64,000 bases of DNA. Origin: Blautia sp. Its GTDB lineage: Bacteria > Bacillota > Clostridia > Lachnospirales > Lachnospiraceae. The first letter of the stretch is position 1. Each line of letters begins with the position of its first letter. The translations under genes and the position numbers were made by a program. The DNA lies in NCBI GenBank assembly GCA_021772055.1, contig JAETNR010000008.1, positions 46,926-110,925 of the forward strand, given 5' to 3'. Below, in pieces: positions 42,445 to 52,816 of this stretch. The notes below the pieces were generated by a model. The model worked only from the letters and a program-made list of their open reading frames with translations. It ran no database searches and was not told the origin of the DNA.

Positions 42445-43454
42445 TACATCGTCCGGCTATGATCCTGCTTCCAGTATCGCGCCATCTGACGTTCCTCCAA
42501 ATCATTGACAAAATGTTCTTTGGAAACCAGAAATTCCTCCAGATCCATTAAAATATGATAGAGCATTGCCCTTCCCTCAAACTCCTCTCTGGTAACAGGA
42601 AGGGGCTCTTTCTCCATTTCCTTGAAAATTTCATGCAGACGTTTCAGTTGGGGAGCAGGAACATTCACCTCGATCACATAATCCTTCAGATACAAAATAT
42701 ACCTTGCAATGATCTGTGCCTGCCCGGGCATGGTACGTATCTTTTTCATTTCATCATGAAGACTATAAAGCACTCTGCACTGCTTTATCCGCATCTCAAA
42801 ATAGTCAATATAGTACCCAGGATGGGACTGGAATGTGTTATTCTGGTATTCATAGGCATTTTCAATATATCTGCGAAGCTGCTCATTCAAACTGCTGATT
42901 TCCTCCCAAACATTCCTTCCAGACTCCTGATTCAGAAGATAAAATGCCATCTCTTTTAAAATCATCTGAAGCTTCTGCTCTGTTATGCGCATATTAGAGA
43001 TGATCTCTTTTTTCCTGCTGCGGTTATTATGGTAAAGATTCAATAGAATGGCAATGGAGATACCAATGAGAACCAGCAGAAGTTCATTCCACAAAAACGC
43101 AGAACTGAAATCCCGGGTACTTAAAAAGTGGGTACCGATCACTGCATTTACAGAAATCGTAGCTTTTTGCCCCAGAAGTTCACTTACCAGAACCAGTACA
43201 AAAATAAACACTCCGTAAGCAACCCACTCACTTCTGATATGGGCAAACGCCAGCCAGGCAAGCGCCGCAGATGCCAGAAATGTGATCACCCTGAAAAACG
43301 AAAGTCTTAACGTTTCCCATTTGGTAGTTACCAGAGTCAGAAGTGCAATACTTCCTGCCAAAGCCGCATATTCCAAATGCAGAAGCTCTGCCGTATAAAT
43401 GGCCGCACTGCTCCCCACTGCAATCTTTGCGGTGCGAAGCAGAAGTTTTTTCAT
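42444..43454 (-). CDS. Aromatic acid exporter family (ArAE/DUF939-like) membrane protein
   Basis: The protein of about 336 residues has an N-terminal half with six hydrophobic segments (GSSAAIYTAELLHLEYAALA onward to IGISIAILLNLYHNN) and a cytosolic helical C-terminal half. This layout matches the FUSC/ArAE_1 group of putative aromatic-acid exporters of Firmicutes. The ATG at 43454 is preferred (GGAGAGAAGAG before it); 43469 is an alternative. Monocistronic with its own terminator. Confidence 0.8.
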   Translation of the reverse strand: MKKLLLRTAKIAVGSSAAIYTAELLHLEYAALAGSIALLTLVTTKWETLRLSFFRVITFLASAALAWLAFAHIRSEWVAYGVFIFVLVLVSELLGQKATISVNAVIGTHFLSTRDFSSAFLWNELLLVLIGISIAILLNLYHNNRSRKKEIISNMRITEQKLQMILKEMAFYLLNQESGRNVWEEISSLNEQLRRYIENAYEYQNNTFQSHPGYYIDYFEMRIKQCRVLYSLHDEMKKIRTMPGQAQIIARYILYLKDYVIEVNVPAPQLKRLHEIFKEMEKEPLPVTREEFEGRAMLYHILMDLEEFLVSKEHFVNDLEERQMARYWKQDHSRTM

Positions 43455-43578
43455 TTCTCTTCTCTCCATTCCATTCTCCCGTAAACTGTCATGAAATTTT
43501 TCGCTGCATTTTTATTTAGATTTTCCGCTGCGAAAAAAAGTATGCATCATGGGATAGCCAAACTGCTCATGAAAATTC

Positions 43579-45165
43579 CTATACGCCATCTTCAGAAATA
43601 GAAAAGAATAATCCTACGCCATCCCTGGTATTTTTTATTTCATACTTTGCTCCATGCTGCTCCAGAATCATTTTTACAATATAAAGTCCAAGGCCGCTTC
43701 CACCGCTTTGGCGGTTTCGGGACTGTTCCACACGATAAAAGGCTTCAAACAAATGCGGAATTGCATCCTCGTCAATATGTACCCCTGTATTTTCCACAAT
43801 ACAGGTAATTGTTTTCTCCTCATTTTCCCCCGGGATTACGGACACCCTGATCTCATTCCCCTCTGCCTCCGGAGTATAACGAATGGCATTCATCAGAAGA
43901 TTGCGGAATACCTTTTCCATCATGGGCGGATTCACTGCTGCATAGACATGCTCCGGAATTTCTGCCTCCAGCGTAAGCTCTTTTTCCTCCATAAGCTCCG
44001 TCAGCTCTGCAAGCTGGAGCCGAAGCTGCTCTGCAATATCCGTCCGCGCTGCGGTAAATTTACGGCTTTCGATTCTGGAAACTGTAAGAATCTCCTGCAC
44101 CATATCTTCCATTTTATCGGCAGTTTTCCGGGAACGCTTCAGGTAATAGTCCCTGTCACTGTAGGAACCGATTCCCTGGAGCATTCCGTTTAAATGTCCT
44201 TTTAAAATCGTGATGGGCGTCTTTAATTCGTGAGAAACAGCAGAAAAAAAGGCAATTCTCTTCCGCTCTATTTCCCGTTCCATCTCAATATCGGATTTCA
44301 GCTTTGCATTTGCTTCCTGAAGAGCACTTAATGTACCGGAAAGGTTCGATGACATTTCATTCATATTTCTTCCAAGGATCCCCACCTCATCCGTGCGCTT
44401 TCCTTCATAAACACCGGAAAAATCCAGAGCTGCCATCTTTTTTGAAAGACGACTTAAACGAACCACAGGAGCCGTCAAATAAACCGAGGACCCCAATGCA
44501 CACAAAACGGCAATGCCCGCAGATATCAAAAGAATATAGGGAAAGATTTGTTTCAAAATCTCCATTGCCTGGTTTACCGGCTGCATACCGCCTGATACAA
44601 GCATGGTATATGGCTTCTTTCCCACCTTCAGGGCATAATGTTTCACAGCAGAAGCGGAATTGTCCGTATTCAGGATTTCTCTGATCCATTCCTCCTGCGC
44701 ATCTTCGGCATCCTGGACGATACTGCTGTCCTCTGCCATCCCTTCCTGTATCTCCGCTGCCTCTTCCTTATGATCCTGTACCTGTGCTATCCCTTCTATC
44801 CTTTGCTCTTCTTCAAAAGTTACATCCGTTTCTTCCATCGCACTTGCAATATTTGCCATTTCTGTTCCCTCATCCATCTGGGGCCAGACAAATCGGCCCT
44901 CCTCATCCAGGATCACAACAGAAACTCCGGAGCCGGCCTCAAAAAGCTCGATTACATTGGCAGCCTCTTCTATGGTCTTGTGGCTGCTGATGGTATCGGC
45001 CATTTCCTTTGACAAAAGATCCAGGTCTTCCTTGAGCTGACTGGAATAATATGCAGGAAGAAACCCAGCCACTGCCCCGTAGGTAATCATACTGGCAGCA
45101 AGAAGAAGGGCGCTCATAAGCAGGAAGATTTTTATGGTAAGACTGTTTTTAACCTTCTTTATCAA
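43579..45165 (-). CDS. Sensor histidine kinase (OmpR-type partner)
   Basis: The 528-residue kinase has a membrane segment (about 10-35), an unusually acidic extracellular domain (Glu/Asp-rich at 110-165), a second membrane segment (about 207-230), a HAMP region, HisKA with His312 in FFSAVSHELKTPI and HATPase_c with N, G1 and G2 boxes (NLLMNAIRYTPE, GGSGLGLYIVK). It overlaps the response-regulator gene upstream by 17 bases. The signal is unknown. The neighbouring aromatic-acid-exporter gene is a possible target. Confidence 0.93.
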   Translation of the reverse strand: MIKKVKNSLTIKIFLLMSALLLAASMITYGAVAGFLPAYYSSQLKEDLDLLSKEMADTISSHKTIEEAANVIELFEAGSGVSVVILDEEGRFVWPQMDEGTEMANIASAMEETDVTFEEEQRIEGIAQVQDHKEEAAEIQEGMAEDSSIVQDAEDAQEEWIREILNTDNSASAVKHYALKVGKKPYTMLVSGGMQPVNQAMEILKQIFPYILLISAGIAVLCALGSSVYLTAPVVRLSRLSKKMAALDFSGVYEGKRTDEVGILGRNMNEMSSNLSGTLSALQEANAKLKSDIEMEREIERKRIAFFSAVSHELKTPITILKGHLNGMLQGIGSYSDRDYYLKRSRKTADKMEDMVQEILTVSRIESRKFTAARTDIAEQLRLQLAELTELMEEKELTLEAEIPEHVYAAVNPPMMEKVFRNLLMNAIRYTPEAEGNEIRVSVIPGENEEKTITCIVENTGVHIDEDAIPHLFEAFYRVEQSRNRQSGGSGLGLYIVKMILEQHGAKYEIKNTRDGVGLFFSISEDGV

Positions 45166-45835
45166 TGCGGTATCCCACCCCTCTGATCGTACTGATATAA
45201 TGATGGTTCAGCTTCTTGCGGATGTTCTTTATATGGGTATCCACAATACGCTCTTCCCCGAAATAATCTTCTCCCCATACCAGGTTTAACAGCTTCTGGC
45301 GGGTCAGCACAATACCTTTATTGATCAACAGAACATGAAGCAGCTCAAATTCTTTTTGTGTCAGTTCCACCTCTGTCCTGCCTTCCCGGCGATCCGGATC
45401 CTCCACATACACATGGTGCCCTGTTACGTCCACAGTAAGAGACTGATAAACAATCTGTTCCGTCTCTCCCTCTTTGTGGATCCGTCGGAGTACTGCCGCG
45501 ATTTTCCGCAGCAAAACCGGCATGGAGAAAGGCTTTGTAATATAGTCGTCCACTTTCAGGTCAAGCCCCCGGATCTGATATTCCTCCTCTTCCAGAGCCG
45601 TCAGCATGATGACCGGGACATCCGATTCCCTGCGGATCAGTTCACATACGCCAAATCCGTCAATTTTCGGCATCATTACATCCAGAAGGATCAGGTCAAA
45701 CTTTCCGCTGTGGAATTTTGCGATTCCATCTACACCGTCTCCTGCCAGAACCACCTCATACCCCTGGGCACTTAAATAATTCCTCAAAATTTCCCGAATA
45801 TCTTCCTCGTCTTCCACTACCAGTATCCGATACAT
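45149..45835 (-). CDS. OmpR/PhoB-family response regulator
   Basis: The 228-residue protein has a receiver domain with Asp9/Asp10-like acidic residues (VVEDEED), phospho-acceptor Asp52 (LILLDVMMP) and Lys in ITKPFS, then a winged-helix DNA-binding domain (ELTQKEFELLHVLL, VWGEDYFGEERIVDTHIKNI). The frame opens at 45955, but the ATG at 45833-45835 (MYRILVVEDE) has GGGGGAGG before it. Co-transcribed with the kinase. Confidence 0.94.
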   Translation of the reverse strand: MYRILVVEDEEDIREILRNYLSAQGYEVVLAGDGVDGIAKFHSGKFDLILLDVMMPKIDGFGVCELIRRESDVPVIMLTALEEEEYQIRGLDLKVDDYITKPFSMPVLLRKIAAVLRRIHKEGETEQIVYQSLTVDVTGHHVYVEDPDRREGRTEVELTQKEFELLHVLLINKGIVLTRQKLLNLVWGEDYFGEERIVDTHIKNIRKKLNHHYISTIRGVGYRIDKEG

Positions 45836-45981
45836 CGTACAGCCTCCCCCATATCTTACTGTAAAATCCTGCCGCGCAGTTTTATGTCTCTTTATTATAC
45901 AGTATAAATATGGAATTTGTATGGAGATTGTCAGGAATATTTTTCTACAACCCATACTTATGGATCAATAGATCAGTCAAT

Positions 45982-47538
45982 TCATTCCTCCAGATATTTC
46001 AATAGATAAACCGGCGTACAGCTCCAGGCATGGCAGTAGCTGTTGACGCTGTAAGAACCATAAGGGCTCTCCTTCTCATTCATTGGATTATATAACTCCC
46101 AGAAAGTATCCGCTCCTGCCCGGATCATTCCTCCCCAGTATTCTTTCACATGCTTTAAGGCCTCCTCCTTTTCCCCGGCTCTTAAAAGGGCCATTACATA
46201 AAAGTGGTGCATATACGGCGTTACCATAATCATAGGGCAATCCTTTACTCTTAAAAGCAGTTCTTTTGCCTCCTTTCCCTGCACCAGGCCGGCCAAAATC
46301 ATCCACACCTGGCTGGCAATGGAGATTTGATGCTGCCTGCCGCTAAAAAACACCTTTTTCTTCTGATCCCAAAAAGTCTTTACAGCTGCCGCTTCCAGGC
46401 CTTTTTGCATCTCACCGTATTTTTCTGCCATTTCCTTTTGTCCCAGTATTTCACACAATTCCACTCCATACCGCACTGCATAGAGTAAAATCCCCTGCAT
46501 AGAACACTGCTTATCCAGCCCTTCTTTCCAATCCACAAAGCAAAAATATTTTTCCCCCTGCAAGGAAATTCCCTCTTCCCGAATCAGAAAATTCTCCGTG
46601 AATTTCATAGCAATCGTCACCTGGCGAAATGCTGTTTCAGAAAGTTCCTCCACTGTTTCCAGATCCCCTGTCCTTCGGTAATATTCCACCAGCACGGGAA
46701 TAAAAAACAATGAATAATCCAGCAAAAAAGAGTCATCCATCAAAGGAACCGGCTTTTCAAATACACAGGCCGGAATCATTCCGTCTTCCGGATTGCAAAG
46801 TCCTGCAAATAAATAAAGGCAGCGTTTGACAAGATCGTTTTTCTGAAATGTTTCATAATTTACCAATGCCTGCAGCATCAGATCCCCCAGCCACAGTCTT
46901 CTGTCTCTTTTGGGTCCATCCTCAAATACGGTCTGCATACAGTTTGCCAGAGTCCGGATGGAAACCTCCCGGATCTTATGAAGCATGGAATCCCCGCATT
47001 TGGGTAATGCAGAAATCATGGCCTCCCCATCCACACAGGAAACCTCCTTTCGCAGCACATTCTCAAAACTTATCTTATATTTCTTCGAAGTATCCAAAAC
47101 CGTGATGAGCACGTAACGAAAGGCATATCTTCTGCTCATTTCTGCTGTACAAGGCAGTTCATCAATATGAAGCCACTCTTCCTGTATCCATCCTCTGCTG
47201 ATCCAACCTGAATCCTCTCCCGATTCTTCCAGGAACTCTCTTTCTGTTTCACAAAAGCGGAAATACAAAAATGCCGGTGCATCCTGCGGGCTTCCCGTTT
47301 TTTTAAGACCAAATTGAAAATATGCAGGACAGTTATGCCCAAAGTCAAATAAAATTCTGTCTCCTTTGCCCAATTCCTCCTGTTTTAAGCAGCAATAAAG
47401 CTTCTGTTCCTTTGCCGTTTCCCCCCTCTGCATCCAATAACACCGGGGAGTCTTTTCCTCATAAAGCAGTTCCGGAATGAGACTCTGTGCTTTCTGCAAA
47501 AATTTTTCCCGTTCTTTCATCATTTTCTCATTTCCCAT
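45982..47538 (-). CDS. GH78-like alpha-L-rhamnosidase (six-hairpin glycosidase)
   Basis: The 518-residue protein has a short N-terminal beta part and an (alpha/alpha)6 barrel. The segment CMQTVFEDGPKRDRRLWLGD matches the GH78 pattern DGPKR-x-R-x-W-x-GD with its catalytic acidic residues. GH78 enzymes usually exceed 700 residues, so this is a shortened form without the accessory beta domains. No signal peptide. Last gene of the beta-glycoside operon; its start overlaps the GH3 stop by 11 bases. It would remove rhamnose or a related sugar from imported glycosides (inference). Confidence 0.8.
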   Translation of the reverse strand: MGNEKMMKEREKFLQKAQSLIPELLYEEKTPRCYWMQRGETAKEQKLYCCLKQEELGKGDRILFDFGHNCPAYFQFGLKKTGSPQDAPAFLYFRFCETEREFLEESGEDSGWISRGWIQEEWLHIDELPCTAEMSRRYAFRYVLITVLDTSKKYKISFENVLRKEVSCVDGEAMISALPKCGDSMLHKIREVSIRTLANCMQTVFEDGPKRDRRLWLGDLMLQALVNYETFQKNDLVKRCLYLFAGLCNPEDGMIPACVFEKPVPLMDDSFLLDYSLFFIPVLVEYYRRTGDLETVEELSETAFRQVTIAMKFTENFLIREEGISLQGEKYFCFVDWKEGLDKQCSMQGILLYAVRYGVELCEILGQKEMAEKYGEMQKGLEAAAVKTFWDQKKKVFFSGRQHQISIASQVWMILAGLVQGKEAKELLLRVKDCPMIMVTPYMHHFYVMALLRAGEKEEALKHVKEYWGGMIRAGADTFWELYNPMNEKESPYGSYSVNSYCHAWSCTPVYLLKYLEE

Positions 47539-49780
47539 TCATATCCAGCAATATTTTTTCTATTTCAGAATCCGTAAGTGTAGGATCCGTCCTCTTTAAA
47601 GTCTCAAAAGTCATTAAAGAACCCATAGAAACCGCTTTTAAAGGATCCTCGTCCTGTGTCATTTTCAAAAATCCCAAAGACACCTCATGCCCTGTAAAAG
47701 CCTTTTCCAGCTTCTCATACATTCCCTCTATCCGGATCAGGTCTCCCAGGGTATGATCCCTCTCTGCTTTTTCGGTCTCGCCGGATATGAACACGCTTTC
47801 CCGAAGACGAATATCCGAAACAGAGCTTCCTATCATAATCTCATACTCTCCTGCCTGAAGTTTCCATCCGTGAATCTCTTTCTTATAACAGTAAAAGTTT
47901 TTTTCGGAAAGGGGAATCTGAACCTTCCTGCACTCTCCCGGTTCCAGCTCTATTTTCGTAAAACCAGCAAGCTTTCTTGGCATCGGGCTTTCTCCTTCTG
48001 TTTTCCGCTGTACATATACCTGGACAATTTCCTTTCCCTTCCGGCTGCCGGTGTTTTCCAAAGTCATCCGAACACAATTTTTTTCCCTGTCAAAAAGTGC
48101 TCCCCCGCTCTCATAAACAAATTCCGTATAAGAAAGACCATGGCCAAAGGGAAACGCCGCCGGCTTGTCCAGGGCTGTATAATGGCGGTATCCTACAAAC
48201 TTCCCTTCCCCGTACACCACACGTTTCCTGTCCCCGGGAAAATAAAGATAGCTGGGATGATCTTTTTGTGCAAGAGGAAATGTTTCCGTAAGCTTTCCGG
48301 AAGGATTCACCTCCCCAAAAAGAATCCTGGCTGCAGCCGATGCGCCTGCCTCTCCTCCAAGGTAGGCTTCCAGAATAGCAGGAATCTGATTTCTCCAGGG
48401 CATCTCCACCACAGATCCATTGGAAAGGACTACACAAACATTCCCGTTCTTTTTTACCAGCTCCCCGATCAGGCGGTTTTGTTCTTTTGGCAGTTCCAGA
48501 GTGATTCTGTCATATCCTTCTGACTCTGTCAGATCAGGAAGTCCGGCAAAAACCACAACTGCATCGTAATTCTCCGCAGCCGCAAGTACCTCACTTAAAA
48601 GCCGCTGATTTTCTTTTTCTCCTGCGCTGGTTTTGTATCCCTGCAGGTAATCCGCCCGGGCAGACTGCTTCCGGATTTCTTCCAGCGGGATTTCCAGTTT
48701 CCAGGGATTCACATGGGAGCTTCCCCCTCCCTGAAACCTGGGACGAACAGCCAGTTCTCCGGTTACCAGAATTTTTGCTGTTTTTTCCAGCGGCAGAAGG
48801 TGCTGGTCATTTTTCAGAAGAACCATGCTCTCTTCTGCTATTTTTCCTGCAAAGCAATGGTGCGCTTCTCTGTCATAAGAACACTGCCCAATCCTGTTAT
48901 CCGCAGCTTCCAGCGCAAATTCCACATTCCTTACCACTGCCTGGTCCAGTTCTTCCTCTGTAATCTCTCCCTTGTCCAAAAGCTCCCTGATCTGTGCAAT
49001 GATCCGTTCTTCCTTTTCTCCGGGCATCTGCAGCGTAAGACCGTGGCGGATTCCTTTTGCCAGGTCATGTGCAGCATAACAGTCCGTCACCACCACTCCT
49101 TCATAATTCCATTCTTTCCGAAGAAAATCCAGCAGCTTTTCATTGGAAGCACAGTGTTCTCCGTTAATCTGGTTATATGCCGCCATAATCATTCTGGGTT
49201 TTCCTTCCTTTACCGGTTTTTCAAAAGCAGCAAGATAAATTTCATGGAGTGTTTCTTCATCAATCTCCGCATTAATATTCATTCGCCTGGTTTCCTGATT
49301 GTTGGCTGCAAAATGCTTCAGGCAGGCTCCAACGCCCTCCTTTTGGATTCCTTTGATAAACTCCGTAGCAAGTTCCCCTGTCAAATAGGGATCCTCACTG
49401 TAATATTCAAAATTTCTCCCTCCAAGGGGGCTTCTCCTGATATTTACCGCAGGCGCCAGCATAGTATCCACGCCTTCCTGCCTGGCTTCCAATCCCATAT
49501 GCTCTCCCAGTGCAAAGATCAGATCTCTGTCCCAGGAGGAAGCAAAGGTGCTTGGAGACGGATAACAGGTGCTCGGTTTTGTGTTATAAATATCCTCGTC
49601 AAAGTATTCCTTCAGCCTTCGAATTCCTGCAGGACCGTCCGCCAGAAGAAATCCTCTGAGAGAGGGATGTATCTTCTCTATATCTGTCGTTTCCCAAACG
49701 ATTTGCGATAACAGCTTTGCCTTCTCCGAAACAGACAGTTCTTTAACGATTTCTTGCGCAGCGCTTCTAAATGTGCTCAT
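47528..49780 (-). CDS. GH3 family beta-glycosidase (beta-glucosidase type)
   Basis: The 750-residue enzyme has the GH3 N-terminal barrel, a C-terminal alpha/beta sandwich and a fibronectin-III-like domain (KEIVQVYVQRKTEGESPMPR). The likely nucleophile is Asp233 in GVVVTDCYAAHD, with KHFAANNQE at 155-163. There is no signal peptide, so it acts in the cytosol. It shares the operon with GH1, GH35-like and GH78-like enzymes, all fed by one ABC importer. Confidence 0.93.
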   Translation of the reverse strand: MSTFRSAAQEIVKELSVSEKAKLLSQIVWETTDIEKIHPSLRGFLLADGPAGIRRLKEYFDEDIYNTKPSTCYPSPSTFASSWDRDLIFALGEHMGLEARQEGVDTMLAPAVNIRRSPLGGRNFEYYSEDPYLTGELATEFIKGIQKEGVGACLKHFAANNQETRRMNINAEIDEETLHEIYLAAFEKPVKEGKPRMIMAAYNQINGEHCASNEKLLDFLRKEWNYEGVVVTDCYAAHDLAKGIRHGLTLQMPGEKEERIIAQIRELLDKGEITEEELDQAVVRNVEFALEAADNRIGQCSYDREAHHCFAGKIAEESMVLLKNDQHLLPLEKTAKILVTGELAVRPRFQGGGSSHVNPWKLEIPLEEIRKQSARADYLQGYKTSAGEKENQRLLSEVLAAAENYDAVVVFAGLPDLTESEGYDRITLELPKEQNRLIGELVKKNGNVCVVLSNGSVVEMPWRNQIPAILEAYLGGEAGASAAARILFGEVNPSGKLTETFPLAQKDHPSYLYFPGDRKRVVYGEGKFVGYRHYTALDKPAAFPFGHGLSYTEFVYESGGALFDREKNCVRMTLENTGSRKGKEIVQVYVQRKTEGESPMPRKLAGFTKIELEPGECRKVQIPLSEKNFYCYKKEIHGWKLQAGEYEIMIGSSVSDIRLRESVFISGETEKAERDHTLGDLIRIEGMYEKLEKAFTGHEVSLGFLKMTQDEDPLKAVSMGSLMTFETLKRTDPTLTDSEIEKILLDMNGK

Positions 49781-49810
49781 TTTTTCATCCTCTCCTTTGC
49801 ATATATCCCA

Positions 49811-51436
49811 TCAGCAAAGCTCTTCTTCCTTCCATGCCATTTCTTTATTAAGTCTGATCCGCACCACCGTTCCTGGATGAATATACAGGAGATAATTAGC
49901 CTCATCCCCATTTCTTTTATATTCACAAACCCACTTCTCTCCCTCAAAATGTCCCTCCTCCACAGAAAGGAAATTCAGTTGTCCGGAGACTGCGGAGCTT
50001 ACATGTGCATAAGGAATGGGATCCTGTACCTCCGGCCTTCGGAGGAAGGATAAACACACTCCCACACCTGCTGCATAAAATTCCCCGTCCCCGCAGTCAA
50101 TGATCACGCATCGTCCTCTTTCTTCCATCATCCATCTGTTTTCCGGGGCATTCATATTGAATCTGGAACCGTAATAATGCTGCAGATTCTCATTACTGCT
50201 GATAAAATAGGCCGTAATATGGTAATCCGGCGTTTTTACATACTGCCACGGGGAAAACTCTGCCTGTGTCACTGCATGAATCCTCCCTGTACCGTGATAA
50301 CGTACAAGAAGCGAACTTAAAGAAGAGAGAATCCTCATGGACAATGCCGTATGCTCTGCTTCAGGCAAAAGCCTGCCGTTTTCGATCCCGCTTTCTGCGC
50401 CAAAACAGCAAAAACCGATGGCCTCATAGTCAGCAGCAGCAATCAGCATATTCATGGCAGGCCCCACACCTCCATGCATGGATTCCGGAATAAACAGCGG
50501 AAATCCTTTCCCCGAATATGCTTCGCACGCTTTTCGGAAATCCCTTTCTGCACTCAGATAAATATCAGGCCCAAACAGCCGGATACCCGGTGCAGTTCTT
50601 TTCCAGATTTCCACTACTCTGGAAACAGGGCCACCTGCAACATAACAGAAAGCAGGTTCCTCAAACTGGTTGATTTCGATAGATACATTCATCAAAAAAG
50701 GCAGCGCTGTCTTTTCCCGCCCGGCCTTCACCAGTTCCTGTACATAAGAAGCATGTCCCCATGCACAAAAAGCTTCATTTGCCCATCGTCCGAACAGGCT
50801 GTGCCAGGTTGGGTTCTCATTCCCGGCCTTTCTCTCTTCCTCTGATAAACCACAGTCTTCTAAAACCACTGTCCGAAGGTTTTCCGGTACAGGTTTTTCA
50901 AACAGTTCCCGGGCTTCCCTGGAATAATCCCGATCCGTGTGCACCAGTCCCATTTCATTCTCCACCTGGAGAGCAATCACCGTTCCCTTTTTATCATATG
51001 CTTCCAGAAATTCCAGCACCTTCACAAAAGCTTTTTGATCTCTTATCCTTGTTTCCGGACAATGGGGAGACAGGGATTCTACAGGAAGTCCTTCGGAGTT
51101 CCTGGCCCTTTTGTAAACCTTTGGATTTGTTTTGATATAATCAGGCGCATAGGTATACAGACCATTTTTGCTTGCCCCAAACCAAAGGGGAAGTAAATAA
51201 AGCCCTGCTGCCTCTGCTTTATCCACCAGCTCTGCCACGCTGCTCATATCATAAACGTCCTGCTCTTTTTCAATTTCACACCAATAAACAGGAGCTTCCA
51301 GAAGATTTCCCCCATAGAGGCGAATCGCCTGTATGGTGCGATCCATCATTTCCGTACCCACAGATGAATTGTGGCACTGAAGGCCGCAGAGAAATACAGG
51401 TTCCCCTTTTCGGTTGCACAAAAAATCACTCTTCAA
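49811..51436 (-). CDS. GH35-like (clan GH-A) glycosidase with DUF5597-like C-terminus
   Basis: A TIM-barrel protein of 541 residues. The pattern LQVENEMG (Asn160-Glu161 as acid/base) and FIPESMHGG (Glu318 as nucleophile) matches clan GH-A, and the order of elements is closest to GH35-like beta-galactosidases that carry a DUF5597 domain. The start RKGEPVFLCGLQCHNSS fits the usual N-terminal strand of these proteins. Its start overlaps the GH1 stop by 11 bases. Substrate unknown; the operon suggests a beta-galactoside or related plant glycoside. Confidence 0.75.
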   Translation of the reverse strand: MKSDFLCNRKGEPVFLCGLQCHNSSVGTEMMDRTIQAIRLYGGNLLEAPVYWCEIEKEQDVYDMSSVAELVDKAEAAGLYLLPLWFGASKNGLYTYAPDYIKTNPKVYKRARNSEGLPVESLSPHCPETRIRDQKAFVKVLEFLEAYDKKGTVIALQVENEMGLVHTDRDYSREARELFEKPVPENLRTVVLEDCGLSEEERKAGNENPTWHSLFGRWANEAFCAWGHASYVQELVKAGREKTALPFLMNVSIEINQFEEPAFCYVAGGPVSRVVEIWKRTAPGIRLFGPDIYLSAERDFRKACEAYSGKGFPLFIPESMHGGVGPAMNMLIAAADYEAIGFCCFGAESGIENGRLLPEAEHTALSMRILSSLSSLLVRYHGTGRIHAVTQAEFSPWQYVKTPDYHITAYFISSNENLQHYYGSRFNMNAPENRWMMEERGRCVIIDCGDGEFYAAGVGVCLSFLRRPEVQDPIPYAHVSSAVSGQLNFLSVEEGHFEGEKWVCEYKRNGDEANYLLYIHPGTVVRIRLNKEMAWKEEELC

Positions 51437-52805
51437 AATCGGTATCCTCCTTTATATCAAAACCGCCGTTTTGGATTACCTCCGCATACCATTTTCCGCT
51501 GTCCTTCACGGTCCGCTTCATTGTCTGAAAATCCACATAAGTCAGTCCGTATCTTGACGAATATCCACTGTTCCACTCCCAGTTATCCAAAAGCGACCAT
51601 ACATAATAGCCCTTCACATTGTGTCCTTCTTCTATCGCCCTGTGGATCCAGTATAAAAATCCCTGCAGATACCTGATGCGCTCTCTGTCATGTACGCATC
51701 CATCCTCTCCCACTTTTTCATGATAGGAAGGCGTCCCGTTTTCCGTTACATAAATAGGAATGGAAAGTCCGTAATCCTTCTTCAAAAGGCGAATTGCATC
51801 ATACACAGCTTTCGGGTAAAACTCATTTCCATTATCCTGAAAATTCCCCCCGGACCTCTTGGTGCGGAGTTCTTTGGCAATCGTCTCATCTGCACAATCC
51901 ACCACCCGGTTATAGCAATTCAGCCCAAAGAAATCCAAAGGCTGCCGGATTTTCTCAAAATCCCCATCCAGAATCTCCGGCATACACGCCTCTTTTTTCA
52001 TATAGGCAAGAAGCGCATCCGAATAACCTCCCAGAAACAGAGGATGCAGGTAGGAACGGTACGTCTTTTCATTTTCCAGTTCTGCAAGTGTCAGATCCTC
52101 CCTGTTCTCTTTCCTGTAAGGATGGTGCTTCCAGACATCCACCACGATTCCAATGGAACTGTCTTTTAAGTTTTCTTCCCGGAACCGTTTTACTGCTTCC
52201 CCGTGGGCAAGGAGCAGATGATGATTTGCCTGACGGCCTTCCTTTTCGGAGGTGTGTCCCGGAGCAAAAATCCCCTGTGCATAGCCTACATAGGCTGCAA
52301 TCGGTTCATTCAAGGTAGCCCACAAAGGAATCCGGTCCCCAAATTCCCGAAAAAGCAGGGAAGCATATTCCCCAAACCACCGGATACTATCTCTGTTCTG
52401 CCAGCCTCCTTTTTCATCCAAAGCCTGGGGCAGATCCCAGTGATAAAGAGTTGCATTGGGTTTTAGTCCGTTTTTGTACAGTTCTTCTATCAGCCGCTTA
52501 TAATAGTCAAGCCCCTTTTCATTGACCCGTCCGAATCCCTCCGGATAGATCCGGGACCAGGAGAAAGAAAAACGGAAGCTCTGCATATGCAGTTCTTTTG
52601 CCAGAGCCAGATCCTCAGGATAGCGATGATAAAAATCGCAGGCCGACGCCGGGGTGCTGCCATCCAGGATCTTTCCCTTCTTCTCTGCAAAAGTATCCCA
52701 GATGGAATCTCCCCTTCCGTCCTCATATGCTCCGCCCTCGATCTGGGCAGCACTTGTAGCTGTTCCGAATAAAAAATCCTCAGGAAATCGTATCCTATTC
52801 ATCAT
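51426..52805 (-). CDS. GH1 family beta-glucosidase
   Basis: The 459-residue barrel enzyme has the N-terminal FPEDFLFGTATSAAQIEGG signature, acid/base Glu167 (TLNEP) and nucleophile Glu355 (YVTENG). The substrate looks unphosphorylated because import is by ABC transporter, not PTS. It follows the permease gene by 11 bases in the operon. Confidence 0.95.
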   Translation of the reverse strand: MMNRIRFPEDFLFGTATSAAQIEGGAYEDGRGDSIWDTFAEKKGKILDGSTPASACDFYHRYPEDLALAKELHMQSFRFSFSWSRIYPEGFGRVNEKGLDYYKRLIEELYKNGLKPNATLYHWDLPQALDEKGGWQNRDSIRWFGEYASLLFREFGDRIPLWATLNEPIAAYVGYAQGIFAPGHTSEKEGRQANHHLLLAHGEAVKRFREENLKDSSIGIVVDVWKHHPYRKENREDLTLAELENEKTYRSYLHPLFLGGYSDALLAYMKKEACMPEILDGDFEKIRQPLDFFGLNCYNRVVDCADETIAKELRTKRSGGNFQDNGNEFYPKAVYDAIRLLKKDYGLSIPIYVTENGTPSYHEKVGEDGCVHDRERIRYLQGFLYWIHRAIEEGHNVKGYYVWSLLDNWEWNSGYSSRYGLTYVDFQTMKRTVKDSGKWYAEVIQNGGFDIKEDTDFEE

Positions 52806-52816
52806 TTACACCCCCA

